A stretch of 64,000 nt of DNA from Zancudomyces culisetae. Taxonomy: Eukaryota > Kickxellomycota > Harpellomycetes > Harpellales > Legeriomycetaceae. A model generated the notes under the pieces. The model had not been told where the DNA came from. It made no database searches and saw only the letters and a list, made by a program, of their open reading frames with translations. Every line of letters starts with the position of its first letter. The first letter of the stretch is position 1. The DNA lies in the NCBI GenBank assembly GCA_001969505.1, contig LSSK01000010.1:18515-82514 (forward strand). The letters run 5' to 3'. The translations under genes were made by a program, and so were the position numbers. Positions 23,218-34,300 of the stretch are shown here, in pieces.

Positions 23218-24753
23218 TCTATTGATGTTATAAACTCGGCTTTTGGTTTCACAGATTACTGGCGCAAAAAGCAAGCTTTCAGTTAATATATTAAGCAGAA
23301 GTAGGCATTCGCGTTATATCAGATGTGGCAGTAGCTATAGTTAAAAGTAATAAAGTGACTGGTAATTATATATATCTCACTATTATATAAAAATCCTGAT
23401 ACTACCTAGGATCTCTAGCAATATTTATTAGCACAAGAGAGTATATTAAAGCAGTTTTGTTATAGACAAGGTGTAAGGAATATTATGAAATCGTATTAGA
23501 GATACTGAAATTGAGGAGGCGGTAAAAATACACTTTAAGAGTGTAAGGAGAACGAGCTCAAAACATGCTGTGTATATAAACAGACGTGAAAAAGGAAACA
23601 AGTGTGAATGCAAACATGGCTGAAAGTACGCAATTAGCATACCTGTAGTAATTATTTGGTTTATGTATATTACCAGGATCGTCACAAAACTATGAATGAT
23701 TTTTAGTGCTTACTCGTATGAAATGTTCAGAGACAGTTTATTTGCTTTGTGGGCTTGAGTCTTATAGAAAAATATATGACACCATGTCTCGGGATAATTA
23801 ATAATAATTGATCTGAAACCTTAAAATTAAAAAACAGCCACTCTTCAACAGAGTAAAAGTGTAAATAAAAACCAGGTATTATGAGTAATCTTTTACCCCA
23901 CTAAAGCTTTACTAATCCTTTAGTATATAAAGGAATTCCCAATTAAGTGTGAAAAAAGGAAAGTGTGAGCTTAGTATAACGAAGACTAAAAATTTTATTT
24001 TATTACCAGAAAATGCCTTTCAGAGAAAGGTTTTTAGCATTAATGTACTTTTCAGTATATTAGTTGCCTGTTTTTTTTATAAAGATTATAATACTATAAG
24101 ATGTGTACTGTATTTTATGGCAAATTTCAAATCGAAACTTATTGAAGGGCACATCGATTCATTTTATCTTGACTGCTGTAACAACTCAAGTTAACATTGA
24201 CTTTTTATTGTTTGCTAGGTACTCTTTAAAGCTTAAAAACTGTAGCAAACTGTCATTTATTACGCTGTGAGTGAAAAAACGCTTTTTTGATGCCATGTTG
24301 GTGTATGTACTATGAGCTACATTGTAGGTTAGCGCATCCAAGTATAACGCTTTAAGCGTGTATGCTACCGCCTTTGCGCTACGCTTACAGGGGGTGTTGT
24401 GTTTATCTACATGTAGGGCGATCTCCTATTCCCTAATACGAGTCAAATAACCTGTTGAACTTTGTGTCCCCCAAAAAGTAAGGGATTCTCCAGGTCAATA
24501 AAACAAATTGCAATAAAGCCCGCTGTTGAGTGGAATGTCGCTGCTTGGTGATAATTGGTCCATTTTTGGTCCTCGAAACAGAGCTAGCTCAACAAAACCC
24601 CCCCCCCCCAAAAAATACCGAATAAAAGATGAAGTGAATTAAAGAAATATGGTACATGGAAGAAGGATATTTATTTCTATTTTGTTCAAGTGGTGTTTAA
24701 TATTACCTTTTTTTGCAATAGAATACAGAAAAAACTGCGTTTGTTAAATAATA
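23218..24753. other. Divergent promoter region, ENTH gene and PPX1-like gene
   Basis: About 1.5 kb with no supported gene. The frame at 23949-24194 is A/T-driven. A poly-C run occurs near 24599-24609. Both neighbours start at its edges, so it must hold both promoters. Confidence 0.55.
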
Positions 24754-26363
24754 ATGGTATCCTTTAAACTTTATTTGCACGAGGTGCGGAACGCGGTGAG
24801 GATTGCAAGGCAAAGTGCTGGTAAATTCGACAAAAAAACGGAATTTATTTTAGGAAATGAGGCAGCAGGTTAGTGGGTTTCGTATGTATATGCGTGTATG
24901 TATGTGTATGTTTCTTCTTTTGATGGATATTCAAGATAGACGTGATATAAAGAGAAATTTGTAATCCGATTAAAACCAATTCCAATAATTTAAGCTGCGA
25001 CGGGTAGTTTTAGTACTAACGAATGCAATATATTGACACCTTTTTTCACACCTTTTTTTATCTATCACATTCGATAATGTTAGACATGGACTCTATAATC
25101 TCTTCAATTGCACTCGGGTTTTATTTATCATTATTTCCAAGTACGAAGCAGAACGAAAATCTAAAAAATAAGTTGATATTGCCGGTATTCAATATAAATC
25201 AACAGGAAATAAAACTTAGAAAAGATTGCAAATACGTATTGGAAAGATTTTTGTCAAGTAGTGTCCCATCGAACCAGGTATGCAATAGTGAAAATATCAT
25301 ACAAGGTTTAGACACTCAATACCCAGGTATATTCATTGACGAACTAAATTCTGCAGAAGGAAAGGTGGAGGCTGGTGTTTGTGATAATCTGGACATATAC
25401 TTGGTCGATCACAATCAATTAAGCGCAAAAAATGAAGGACTTAGGGGGTGCGTAAGGGGTGTGGTAGATCATCATTTAGATGAAAAGGCATTTTTAGAAT
25501 CAAAAATAAGAGTAATAGAGAATGTTGGTTCTTGCACATCGGCAATAGTCCTTATGATTAAAGAAAGATTAGAAGAAATAGGATGTAACGGGAGCTGTGA
25601 AGTTTTGTCTTCAGAATTCTTAATGTCGCTTTTGGCCCCCATAATGTTGGATACTTCAAATTTAGCAAACAGTAAAGTCACACAAATGGATATCGAAGCT
25701 ACCAAATGGATTCAAAGTATTCTTTCGAGCTCTACTTTTAGTTTGGATACTGATTTCGAGAAAGGGATTGTTCGCGATAATTCTCAGATTATTTCAACAG
25801 TTGACAAGAGTAGAATTCCAAGCGAGATAGATGCGTTCTACTCCAAAATCAAAGAACTAAAAAAAGATGTCTCGGATTTTTCATCAATCGATTTGATGAA
25901 TAAAGACTACAAACAAATTGTGGCATATGATGAAAAAAATCATACTATTAATTTAGGTATTAGTAGTGTTCCTCTAAGGCTGAAGAAATGGATCAAGAAG
26001 CGCGGCCCTGTGGAGCTAAATGACGCAATTTCAGCCTTTTTAAAGCAGAAAAATCTCAATATTTATATCGTAATGACGATGGGAAATGCTAAAGATGATG
26101 AAGGAATCAAGTCATTTGGGCGTGAGCTCACTGTTTACTTTGGCAACTCAGTAAGCCCTACGGACGAAACCAGCTTTACAAAAAGTCTTTTATCGAACCA
26201 GTACCTCGATCTCGTTGATTTTAAAAGCATAAAAAGTCAAGATAAAATGGATAGGACATACTATTTTCAACAACTCTACACAAATTCTAGTAGAAAACAG
26301 GTTTTCCCCATAGTAAACGACGTGGTTTCGAGGATTTCGTTCACTTTACTATCTTCCTTATGA
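24754..26363 (+). CDS. PPX1: Exopolyphosphatase PPX1-like, DHH phosphoesterase
   Basis: Releases phosphate from inorganic polyphosphate; cytosolic or mitochondrial in yeast. Exons 24754-24868 and 25084-26363, donor GTTAGT, 464 residues. Splicing joins LGNEAA to DMDSIISSIA, rebuilding the first metal motif (yeast Ppx1: GNESADMDS) at about residues 33 to 41. The other metal motifs are VDHN near 146-149 and VVDHHLDE (DHH at 167-169), then SCTSA and LLAPIMLDTSN. The DHHA2 region is seen in FSSIDLMNKDYKQ and ISSVPLRLKKW, close to yeast Ppx1. The unspliced frame has an ATG at 25023 but lacks the GNEAAD motif and is judged intronic there. DHH members also include prune-like proteins; overall order fits Ppx1 best. 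Confidence 0.9.
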
Positions 26364-27912
26364 ATCGTCTGATGCATCAAACTTGCCCCTTATTATTTTT
26401 AAGTAACTCGAAAACATCAGTACATTCAATAAACCAAATTGACTTAGCGCATTATAAACTTAATTCTTGCTCATTACTAGCTGTGTATTTATAACTGTTC
26501 ATGCAAAAACTGTAGTGTTCACTTTGTTTCTTAGGAGTTCTACAGAGTATGTATCATTCTAACACGCAACACGTATCTATGTCCAGCTGGTTAGGGACTA
26601 TTTAGTTGCTGAGACTGATGCGCTACCCAGTAGCTTCATCTGGGTATTTTTCATTCTACACTTCACACTTCACACTACCCTCTCCCTTCTCCCATTTTTC
26701 TTCCCTTGGTGCAGTGCTGGGATCAGAAATTGCTAGTAATACACAATCCCCAAGAAATCATTTGGTGATACATTTTATAAAGTGCAACAAAAGCGTGGTA
26801 ATCTTAGTAACCGACCATTCCATGTTTTCATTGGCCTACACAAGTTTTTACATTGATTAAACTTCCATTTCATTCCCTTGAATAAATTATCTGAAACACT
26901 ATTTGCCACAATAGTTTTTGGGATGACAAATATAATTATCACCAAAAAAAAATTTTTAATATTATTATTACAGCCAAAAGCTAGTAACTATATAAATCTG
27001 CTATTCCAAGAATATGCAATTTATCCTTTCTATCGAATTTGTTTTTTATATTAAACAAAAATATAAGCAGGAACAGAAAAGGGTGATTCTCTGTAATAAT
27101 ATATCTTTAGCCTTTTTTTTTGCTCTTTAAAGGGATTGATGATTGAGAATCAAAAGGATTTTCAAGGTTAGCGATCTAGATTGGAAAAACGGCGGTAGGA
27201 ATCGGAGATTCTTTGGCTTTATTTGTTTATTTTAATAGAATAGCTGTAAATTATATTTAAAGGACCAGGCTCGGCTGTATTGAACTTTGTAAAATACGCG
27301 ATAACTATAATTCGTATATAGAAGCCTTTTTGCTTTGTTTTTTTTTCAAATATCGAGTAGTCTTTTTTGTCTTTCATTCGGAGACATTTGAGTTTTTGAG
27401 TAAACCGGAAAAAAGAAAGGGTAATATTGATATCTTAGTGTTTTTTTATACCCAGGTATTATAAACAATACGCAAAAGACAGAAAGACAGTCACATTCTA
27501 ACCTTTTCCAAGGAATTCATATCCAACTTAAAAAAGCACACATACACAAAGCTTTGCTCTTGCTTACCTTTTCTAGCCATAATTTGACAAGAAAAAGCGC
27601 CTAAAACTGTACGGTTTATCTGGGTTTGTGACTAATCAAGTAAATTGGGTACGTGGATTAAGCTTAAGTTTTGAATGTTATAAAGGTAGTTTGATCTATT
27701 GCTGTCAAATTTAAATCAAGATAAAAGATGTGAGCCTATTTCTTTTTTTTTATTCTAACGCAAAGAGTTTATGTGGTTTGTATGTTAATATAGCCTACAA
27801 AGAGAGAGTTGGTGACAAGTGCTGCCATATTGACATATTAAAGAACTATCTGCGAAACCGGTTATTTTTGTTGCAGTCGTAACGCACAAGCGAGTGGTCA
27901 TAGGAATTGAAA
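26364..27912. other. Spacer upstream of TFIIB
   Basis: About 1.5 kb, AT-rich. A C/T-rich patch with repeated CTTCACA words sits at 26655-26705. Small frames near 26606-26860 lack motifs. It should contain the TFIIB promoter. Confidence 0.55.
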
Positions 27913-29022
27913 ATGAGTTTGAATGCTGGAAACGCGACCTTGCATTCAGAAGGTGTGAGAGCGGAGCATAATGGGGCGGAGAGGATGGCAGCGAATGGTG
28001 CTGGTGGCACAGCCGGCGCGGAGGGTGTTGTAAATGAGATGGATGGCTCTACAATCCACAAGATGACGGTTGCCGATCGACACTTGAATGTTGTTTTAAC
28101 TTGTCCGGATTGCCGGTCAAGCGTACCAAATATAATAGAGGAATTTGCTAGTGGGGATTTAGTTTGCGGGGATTGCGGATTGGTGCTGGGAGATAGAATT
28201 ATAGATACAAGATCAGAGTGGAGAACCTTTGCAAACGATGAGGGTGATGATCCAAGTCGTGTGGGTGCGGCTTCTAATCCTTTCTTGGATGGACCGCAAT
28301 TGGATACAATAATTGCACGAATAGGGGATGGGGGATCGGGGCTTGCTCGAGATCTAAACAAGATACACGGTAAGAATACTGCGCAAAAGTACGAAAAGAC
28401 CTTGGTTCTTGCATACAAAGAAATATCAGCGATATGTGAGATGGTTGATCTGCCAAAAATAATACTGGATGTTGCCAAACAAATCTACAAGATTGTTGCA
28501 GATAAAAAAGTGTTTAAAGGGAAAAATATAGAGACAATAGCTACAGCGTGTGTATTTGTGGCTTGTCGCCAAGAAAAAGTGCCACGAACATTTAAGGAAG
28601 TGGTGGCTATGACACGCGTTCCAAAAAAGGATATTGGGAGAGTGGTTAAAAAGATACAGAAAATGATAGAGACAAAGGTTGAAAGTATGACAAGTACAGA
28701 CTTGCTTTCTAGATTCTGTTCCAACATGAAGTTGGGAATGGATGTGCAAAGACTTGCTGGGGTCATTAGTGAGAAGTCAAAGGATATTAGCACGCTTGCT
28801 GGAAAATCACCACTTAGTATAGCGGCAGCCTGTATATATTTTGTATCTCATATTTTAGGAGATCCTAGAGATTATAGAGAAATCAATAAGATAAGTGGAG
28901 TTAGTGAGGTGACTATAAGAAACACATATAAGAGTTTATTAAGCGAAGTTAGTACAATAATAACCGAAGATGTCATCAAATCTCATCCAAAAATCAACGT
29001 TTCGAATTTACCGACTGCCTAA
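27913..29022 (+). CDS. SUA7/TFIIB: Transcription initiation factor IIB
   Basis: General RNA polymerase II factor that bridges TBP-bound promoters and polymerase and sets the start site. Single exon of 369 residues from the ATG at 27913; an in-frame TTG two codons upstream is not taken as the start. A Zn ribbon is visible as C64-x2-C67 and C85-x2-C88 (LTCPDCRS, LVCGDCGL). The B-reader/linker follows as SEWRTFANDEGDDPSRVGAA. Two cyclin-fold repeats come next: GKNIETIATACVFVACRQE with FKEVVAMTRVPKKDIGR, and GKSPLSIAAACIYFVSHILG with YREINKISGVSEVTIRNTYK. The N-terminus carries about 45 extra Gly/Ala/Glu-rich residues before the ribbon. The family is about 315 to 345 residues. Confidence 0.97.
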   Translation: MSLNAGNATLHSEGVRAEHNGAERMAANGAGGTAGAEGVVNEMDGSTIHKMTVADRHLNVVLTCPDCRSSVPNIIEEFASGDLVCGDCGLVLGDRIIDTRSEWRTFANDEGDDPSRVGAASNPFLDGPQLDTIIARIGDGGSGLARDLNKIHGKNTAQKYEKTLVLAYKEISAICEMVDLPKIILDVAKQIYKIVADKKVFKGKNIETIATACVFVACRQEKVPRTFKEVVAMTRVPKKDIGRVVKKIQKMIETKVESMTSTDLLSRFCSNMKLGMDVQRLAGVISEKSKDISTLAGKSPLSIAAACIYFVSHILGDPRDYREINKISGVSEVTIRNTYKSLLSEVSTIITEDVIKSHPKINVSNLPTA

Positions 29023-29340
29023 GTACGATATGTAAGCCGTAGGTGTATAGCTCTTGTATGGGCACCATGAACAGAAAATTCTTAAAAATTAATAGCACAT
29101 TTATTTTTTTTTTACTTTTTTTTTCTTTAGTATGAGAATACCAGATGGGATTGGGGACATAAAAAGCAATAATGGAATTTAGACTCGAGAGGTGTTTTAT
29201 TTTCTTTTAGATTTAAATAAACTCTTTGCTTTCTAAAAAAAAAAGGAAAAAAGGACTGCAGGTAGGAAAGAAGAGTCTGTTTTCAATTTATGTGATATAT
29301 ATTTAATAAATTCATCTAACAAAAAAAAAAGAGTCTGTTT
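29023..29340. other. Short convergent spacer with a 17-bp direct repeat
   Basis: 318 bases between TFIIB and MDL1, with A/T homopolymers. An AATAAA at 29216-29221 suits TFIIB. A 17-base word (AAGAGTCTGTTTTCAAT) occurs at 29271-29287 and again at 29329-29345, the second copy covering the MDL1 stop codon. Confidence 0.7.
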
Positions 29341-32079
29341 TCAATGGTGTGATGACATCAGAGTTTTGAAAAATCCATTTTCAATTTGCATCAGGTCATC
29401 ATATGAGCCGATCTCGACAATACCACCATCTTCGCCCAATACAAATATCAAATCGCTCTTTTGTAAAGTAGTTGCACGGTGCGCAATGGTAATTATGGTC
29501 TTGTTTGCATCCGCAGAATCGTGAGAAGTGATCAAACTATCGAGAGCCTTTTGTACAGACTTTTCACTTTGGGAGTCCAAGGCACTGGTGGCTTCATCTA
29601 GAATTAAAACGGAGGGTTTTGCAAGCAGGGCGCGGGCAATCGCGATGCGTTGTTTCTGGCCACCAGATAGGGAAACACCTCTTTCACCAACAAATGTGTC
29701 TAAGCCCTTTGGGAATTTGGAAACGAAAGAGGCGGCGTTCGCTTGAGCAAGGGCATGTTCAAGATCTTGTTCTGTGGCATTTGGGCTTGAGTATAGCAAG
29801 TTGTTTCTGATTGTTGTGGCAAACAGTACGGGTTCTTGTGGTACAATGGCTACCTGGCTACGCCAGTTGTTTAGGTTAAGCTGTTTCAGGTCGATACCGT
29901 CGATCAGAATCTGTCCATTTCCATTTTCTAGATCATACATTCTCAGTAATAACGAAATGATTGTGCTCTTTCCTCGGCCTGATGGACCTGCTATCGCCAC
30001 ACGAGATCCTGGCTTTATATCAATATTCAGATTGTCGAACACCAGCGAATCAGGTCTTGATGGGTACGAAAATTTGACATTCTTGAACTCAATGTGTCCT
30101 TTACACTCACCCAAACCATTAGGGGTATCGGTTCCAAACTTTAATCCTTTATCGGTGTTAAAATCTATTTTAGGGTTTCGCTCAAGTACATAGAATAATC
30201 TTGAACTGGCTCCAATACCTTTCATTGTTTCCGAAAAAAATGAACTCAATCCAGCAAGAGAACTCCCGACAAACGCTGTGTACAATAAAAACGAGGATAG
30301 ATCACCAATACTGATTTCGTTGTTTAATACCATCTTGCCTCCCACCCCAAGGAACATCAAGATACACATGTTTCCAGTAAATCCATTACCTCCATAAAAT
30401 AGACCTGAGGCAAAGGCTTCCTTTTTTCCCAGTTGATAAACGTAATCCACGGCCTTTTTAAAACTAACTGCTTCCTCAGCTTCCCGCCCGAACGCTTGTA
30501 CAACTCTGATGTTGCTTAGTCTTTCTTCAGCCTCTTTTGTTATGCCACCCATCGCCTCTTGAGTCTTTTGGGTTAGTCGTTTAATAAACCGTCCATAAAT
30601 CACTGCATAACCCGCAACCGGTATTACTGCAAGCATCATAACCATGGTTAATTTTGGACTCATGTACAGCATCATTGAAAGTCCAGCAGTTACTGAAACT
30701 ACGCTGCGTAGTCCGTCTGAAAGGTTTTGACTGATACTTTTACTGACTATTGTGGTATCTACTGTCAATCTGCTAACCAAGTCACCAGTTCGGTTAATTT
30801 CAAAAAATGTCATATCCTGTTTCAAGATGGACTGGTATAGCTTTGATCTCAGTCGTGCAATCAACTTTTCTCCTGCCAGTCTTATCAAGTATACTCTTCC
30901 AAAATTAGCTGCTGCCCCTACTGTGAATATTGAAGCTAAAACCCCAAACATCTCGTTCAGAGTAAGCCCAAAGGGGATGGTTATCTCTGGTTTTGTCACC
31001 ACATCTATTACCTTACCCATGAAAAACGGCATTGACTATTATAGTTATTATTATATCATTAATAAAAGGATGCTTTTTTCCTATTAGGCTAAACATCTTT
31101 TAAAAACATGAAACCACTTTTGATCTAAATTGACGTATCAAGTGTTCACAAAACCCTGAAAAAATGTGTCGGGTCTTAAACCACTATAGAATAAAAAATA
31201 ATGTCTTACCATTGTTACTGAAGAAGAAACAAATAGTAGTCCAACCGCACCAAAAAGCAGCCTATATTCCTTTTTAGCAAGCTTTAACAATCGTTTCCAG
31301 GCTGTCGAGCTCTTTAATCCTTTCATCAATTCTTTTTCTTCATCAGAAGAATATCCAGGTTTTGGTTCTGCTTTTTTTGATGTCGATGTAGTTCCAGCCT
31401 CTGTTGTAGGCGGTGTAGTCGTAACTCCTGCAGCTCCTGCATCTTTATTTGTACTATTGGGCATACCTTCGCTATCCTGTGAGGCCATTGTTGCCATGGT
31501 ATCTTCACTGCTTTTTCTGGATTTGCCATTCTTAGCGTCCACACTATCTGGATCTGCAACATTATTTGTGGCCACACTAGAATACCCTCTTCTCTGTGCT
31601 CCCAGCTTTGCTGATTCTAACTGATTATATTCATTTCTGAATACTTTAAACCCCGAGATCAGCGGTGCTAGTTCATCTTCACCTTTATCTTCTCCTACAA
31701 TCCTTTGCACCTGTTCATCCCTAATGTTGATTATCGTGCTAGAATTCAATTCTATTTTTCTTCTTGATCCAGTTTGGTAATTCGCCCCTCCAGCGCCACC
31801 TAAATTCTGGTTATTTTTTTTACTTTTTGTGAACCATGAAATCATTTTTGACCTCTGCTTTACTTCACTATTCTTATTGTTAAGTATTCCCACCTCGTTG
31901 CTTATGTCAAATATATCGTTTTCGCCACGTTTAAATCGAACTTTAGATTTTTCCAAAAGTGTGGAGGTTATGTTTATTACCCCAGGTTCGCAAACAGATT
32001 TATATGCAATAATTGCCTTTACGATAGATACTCCTTCGCTCTGCCTTAGAATATGTCTCTTTGCAATATTTGTTATCAT
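29341..32079 (-). CDS. MDL1: Mitochondrial half-type ABC transporter, MDL1/ABCB10 type, two exons
   Basis: Inner-membrane ABC half transporter; yeast Mdl1 exports peptides and ABCB10 supports haem metabolism. Exons 32079-31210 and 31035-29341, 854 residues. The junction reads LLFVSSSVTM joined to SMPFFMGKVIDVV, exactly the MDL1/ABCB10 TM1 region. The transmembrane domain includes FFEINRTGDLVSRLTVDT and IRVVQAFGREAEEAVSF. The nucleotide domain has Walker A GPSGRGKST (near residue 639), Q-loop IVPQEPVLFA, signature [16 protein letters not shown], Walker [13 protein letters not shown] and H-loop IAHR. The first 265 residues are a low-complexity Ser/Thr/Lys extension; MITNIAKRHILRQ could be a mitochondrial presequence. 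Half-size architecture implies a homodimer. An extra upstream exon is not excluded. Confidence 0.92.
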
Positions 32080-34300
32080 ATGGGCCTATCTGAATCGATA
32101 CTCTACTACAAAAATGAGTACAACCTAATACTAAAAAACAAAAGTGGTAAAATCCCTAAAAGCTAGTTCCCTTAGAAAGAAGGGGTGGTTCTATGTCTTT
32201 CACCTTCACAATATCTTGGTTAGTTTGGTTTTTTTCGACAAGAGAACCTCTTCCCTTTACTATGTATGGTAAATAGATTTGTTAAAATAATCTGGAAAAT
32301 ACGATTTATTCATTTACGCACATAACATAAATGTCATTTCCCGCTTTTTGGTGATTGCCGAGAAATTTATCCCAAATATTGCTGATACTTTTTCTTATTT
32401 ATTGATTTGTATTTTTTTTTTAGGAATGTGGGGGGATAGGAAAGGAGGGGGCGTTATTATCAAGAAGTAATGTTCATTTATTGGTTGATTGAATGCTTTA
32501 TTTGCGAAATCTAAAATATCACCCCATAGATTCTTCAAACGAATCATTTGTTGTCTATGTTGTCTATGTCGCCTTTGTGGACTATGTTGTGTTGATGCTG
32601 GATATGATGTACTAGATACTCTGCATCAAGGAATTAAGGATACAATATAAACACAACAACGTAGCCTAATTGATAATACTGAGGACCAGGCTGCACTATG
32701 TTTATATCTGTGACTTGGTTGATGATTCTTGGTTTAGCACGATTCTGTAACTATAGTAATACGTCGTAACCTTTCCTCAGCTCTTCTAGTGAACAAGATA
32801 TCGGTATCTATTTGTTTCTGTGCTGTTTATTTTTTTATAATTGAGTGGGGGGAGGGGGGAGGGGTTGAGCAGAGTGAGTTGAATTCATAGCTTGCAAAGT
32901 GGGATCAAAACAGATACTAAAAATGTTTATTTTGATACAGCAGTGTCTTCAACCTATTTCACTATCGAAATCAAAAAGATACGCGTAAGGACAAGCTTTA
33001 ATACACAAAGTTAATGTGCTGGTCTAAAACCAGGTTTACATACAGGCTGTGATATCCAATGTTTGCAGATCGAGTTAGTCTACACCAAGATTGTGTTGAT
33101 ACCCTAAAATGTGTATGGTATTCTTACCCGCAAATGATATTCCATTATTTTTATAAAACCGAAGCGTCTTTCCCCATAATTATATGATAATTGAATCCAT
33201 TTTGGAGGATTTTGGTTGATTTAAAAACTAATCCATCAATCACTTGCCTTTTTTTTTTCCCTTTTTAACAAAAACAAAAACTTTTCGCTAACGGATCAGA
33301 AAGTAGCTGCAGAAATGGAAAAGGGTGAATGTTGGGCCTTTGATAGGCAGACATGCAACTTTTTTCTTTCTGTAGTTAGCAAACTCACTCTTGTTTATTT
33401 GTCTCATCTGCATAACATGGGGATGTAGATTGGTGAACATGGGGATACGGTTTTTAAATTGACGGTTTTGTTAGAAAAAAGTTTTAGAGTAAACTAAGAA
33501 TGAGGTTTAGCAAATTAGCTAATTCGTCTTTCTAGGCTGTGCAGGAAAATGTCATTTAACCCAATGTGGTTTGTTGCTCCTACAGTTCAGTTAGGAGATT
33601 TGCATTTGACTGCTGCACCACAACAACATTTATTTTCAAGATAACACATATCATTGTCTACATAAGCCTGGTTTCGTGAGGTCCTTAGGATGTTCGAAAC
33701 CATTTGTACATCGAAGCAACCTTCGCATCTTCCGACGTCCTTAATTTAGGGGTGATTAGTGTTTGTACAACATGTATCAAACACTTAATTACCCTGTCCA
33801 ACACTTGAACGTGTGACTAAGTGTCAAGTTAAATGACTACTTTAAATCAGGAAATTGTGAGGTGTGAGCGGAAATGCTTAATTTTAGCCAAAACAAAAGC
33901 ATATGTATAATTACCAATAAAAACTACACAACCCCATCTTTTTCCTGGAAAGTTCTGATTAAAATATTCAAACAAGAACCATAAACTACAAGCATTTTGC
34001 TAAAAGCGACTTTTTATATAAAAAAAACAGTTTGATATTGTTGTCCAAAGTAAAATTAAAAATATATACAAATGCATACTCAATCCAAATATGAATGAAA
34101 AATCGAGTATCGAGGGTGAAAAAAAGGACAAAGACTCAAGAAATGCCAGGGGATACTTGAGGAGAAAAAAAGGTATGAAATATATAAACACAGGTGAAAA
34201 GAAAATTACAGGCTGTATAAATCTAATTATGCTTGATTGAGCAGCAAGATTACTGTTTTTCTGTATGGTAAAAACAGGAATTAAAATCTAAACACCACAC
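32080..34300. other. Divergent promoter region of MDL1 and UPF3
   Basis: About 2.2 kb without a supported gene. It includes imperfect repeats of GTTGTCTATG at 32550-32595 and a G-rich run near 32848-32862. An open stretch from an ATG at 34091 (MNEKSSIEGEKKDKDSRNAR) with a GTATGA donor at 34173 might be an alternative first UPF3 exon. Confidence 0.5.

Noticed and set aside
25023-25083. ATG at 25023 as the start of the polyphosphatase
   Set aside because: It gives a Phe-rich leader and loses the GNEAAD metal motif. The spliced exon at 24754-24868 restores the family sequence exactly.
27907-27912. TTG at 27907 as the TFIIB start
   Set aside because: A normal ATG follows two codons later in the same frame; non-ATG starts are not needed.
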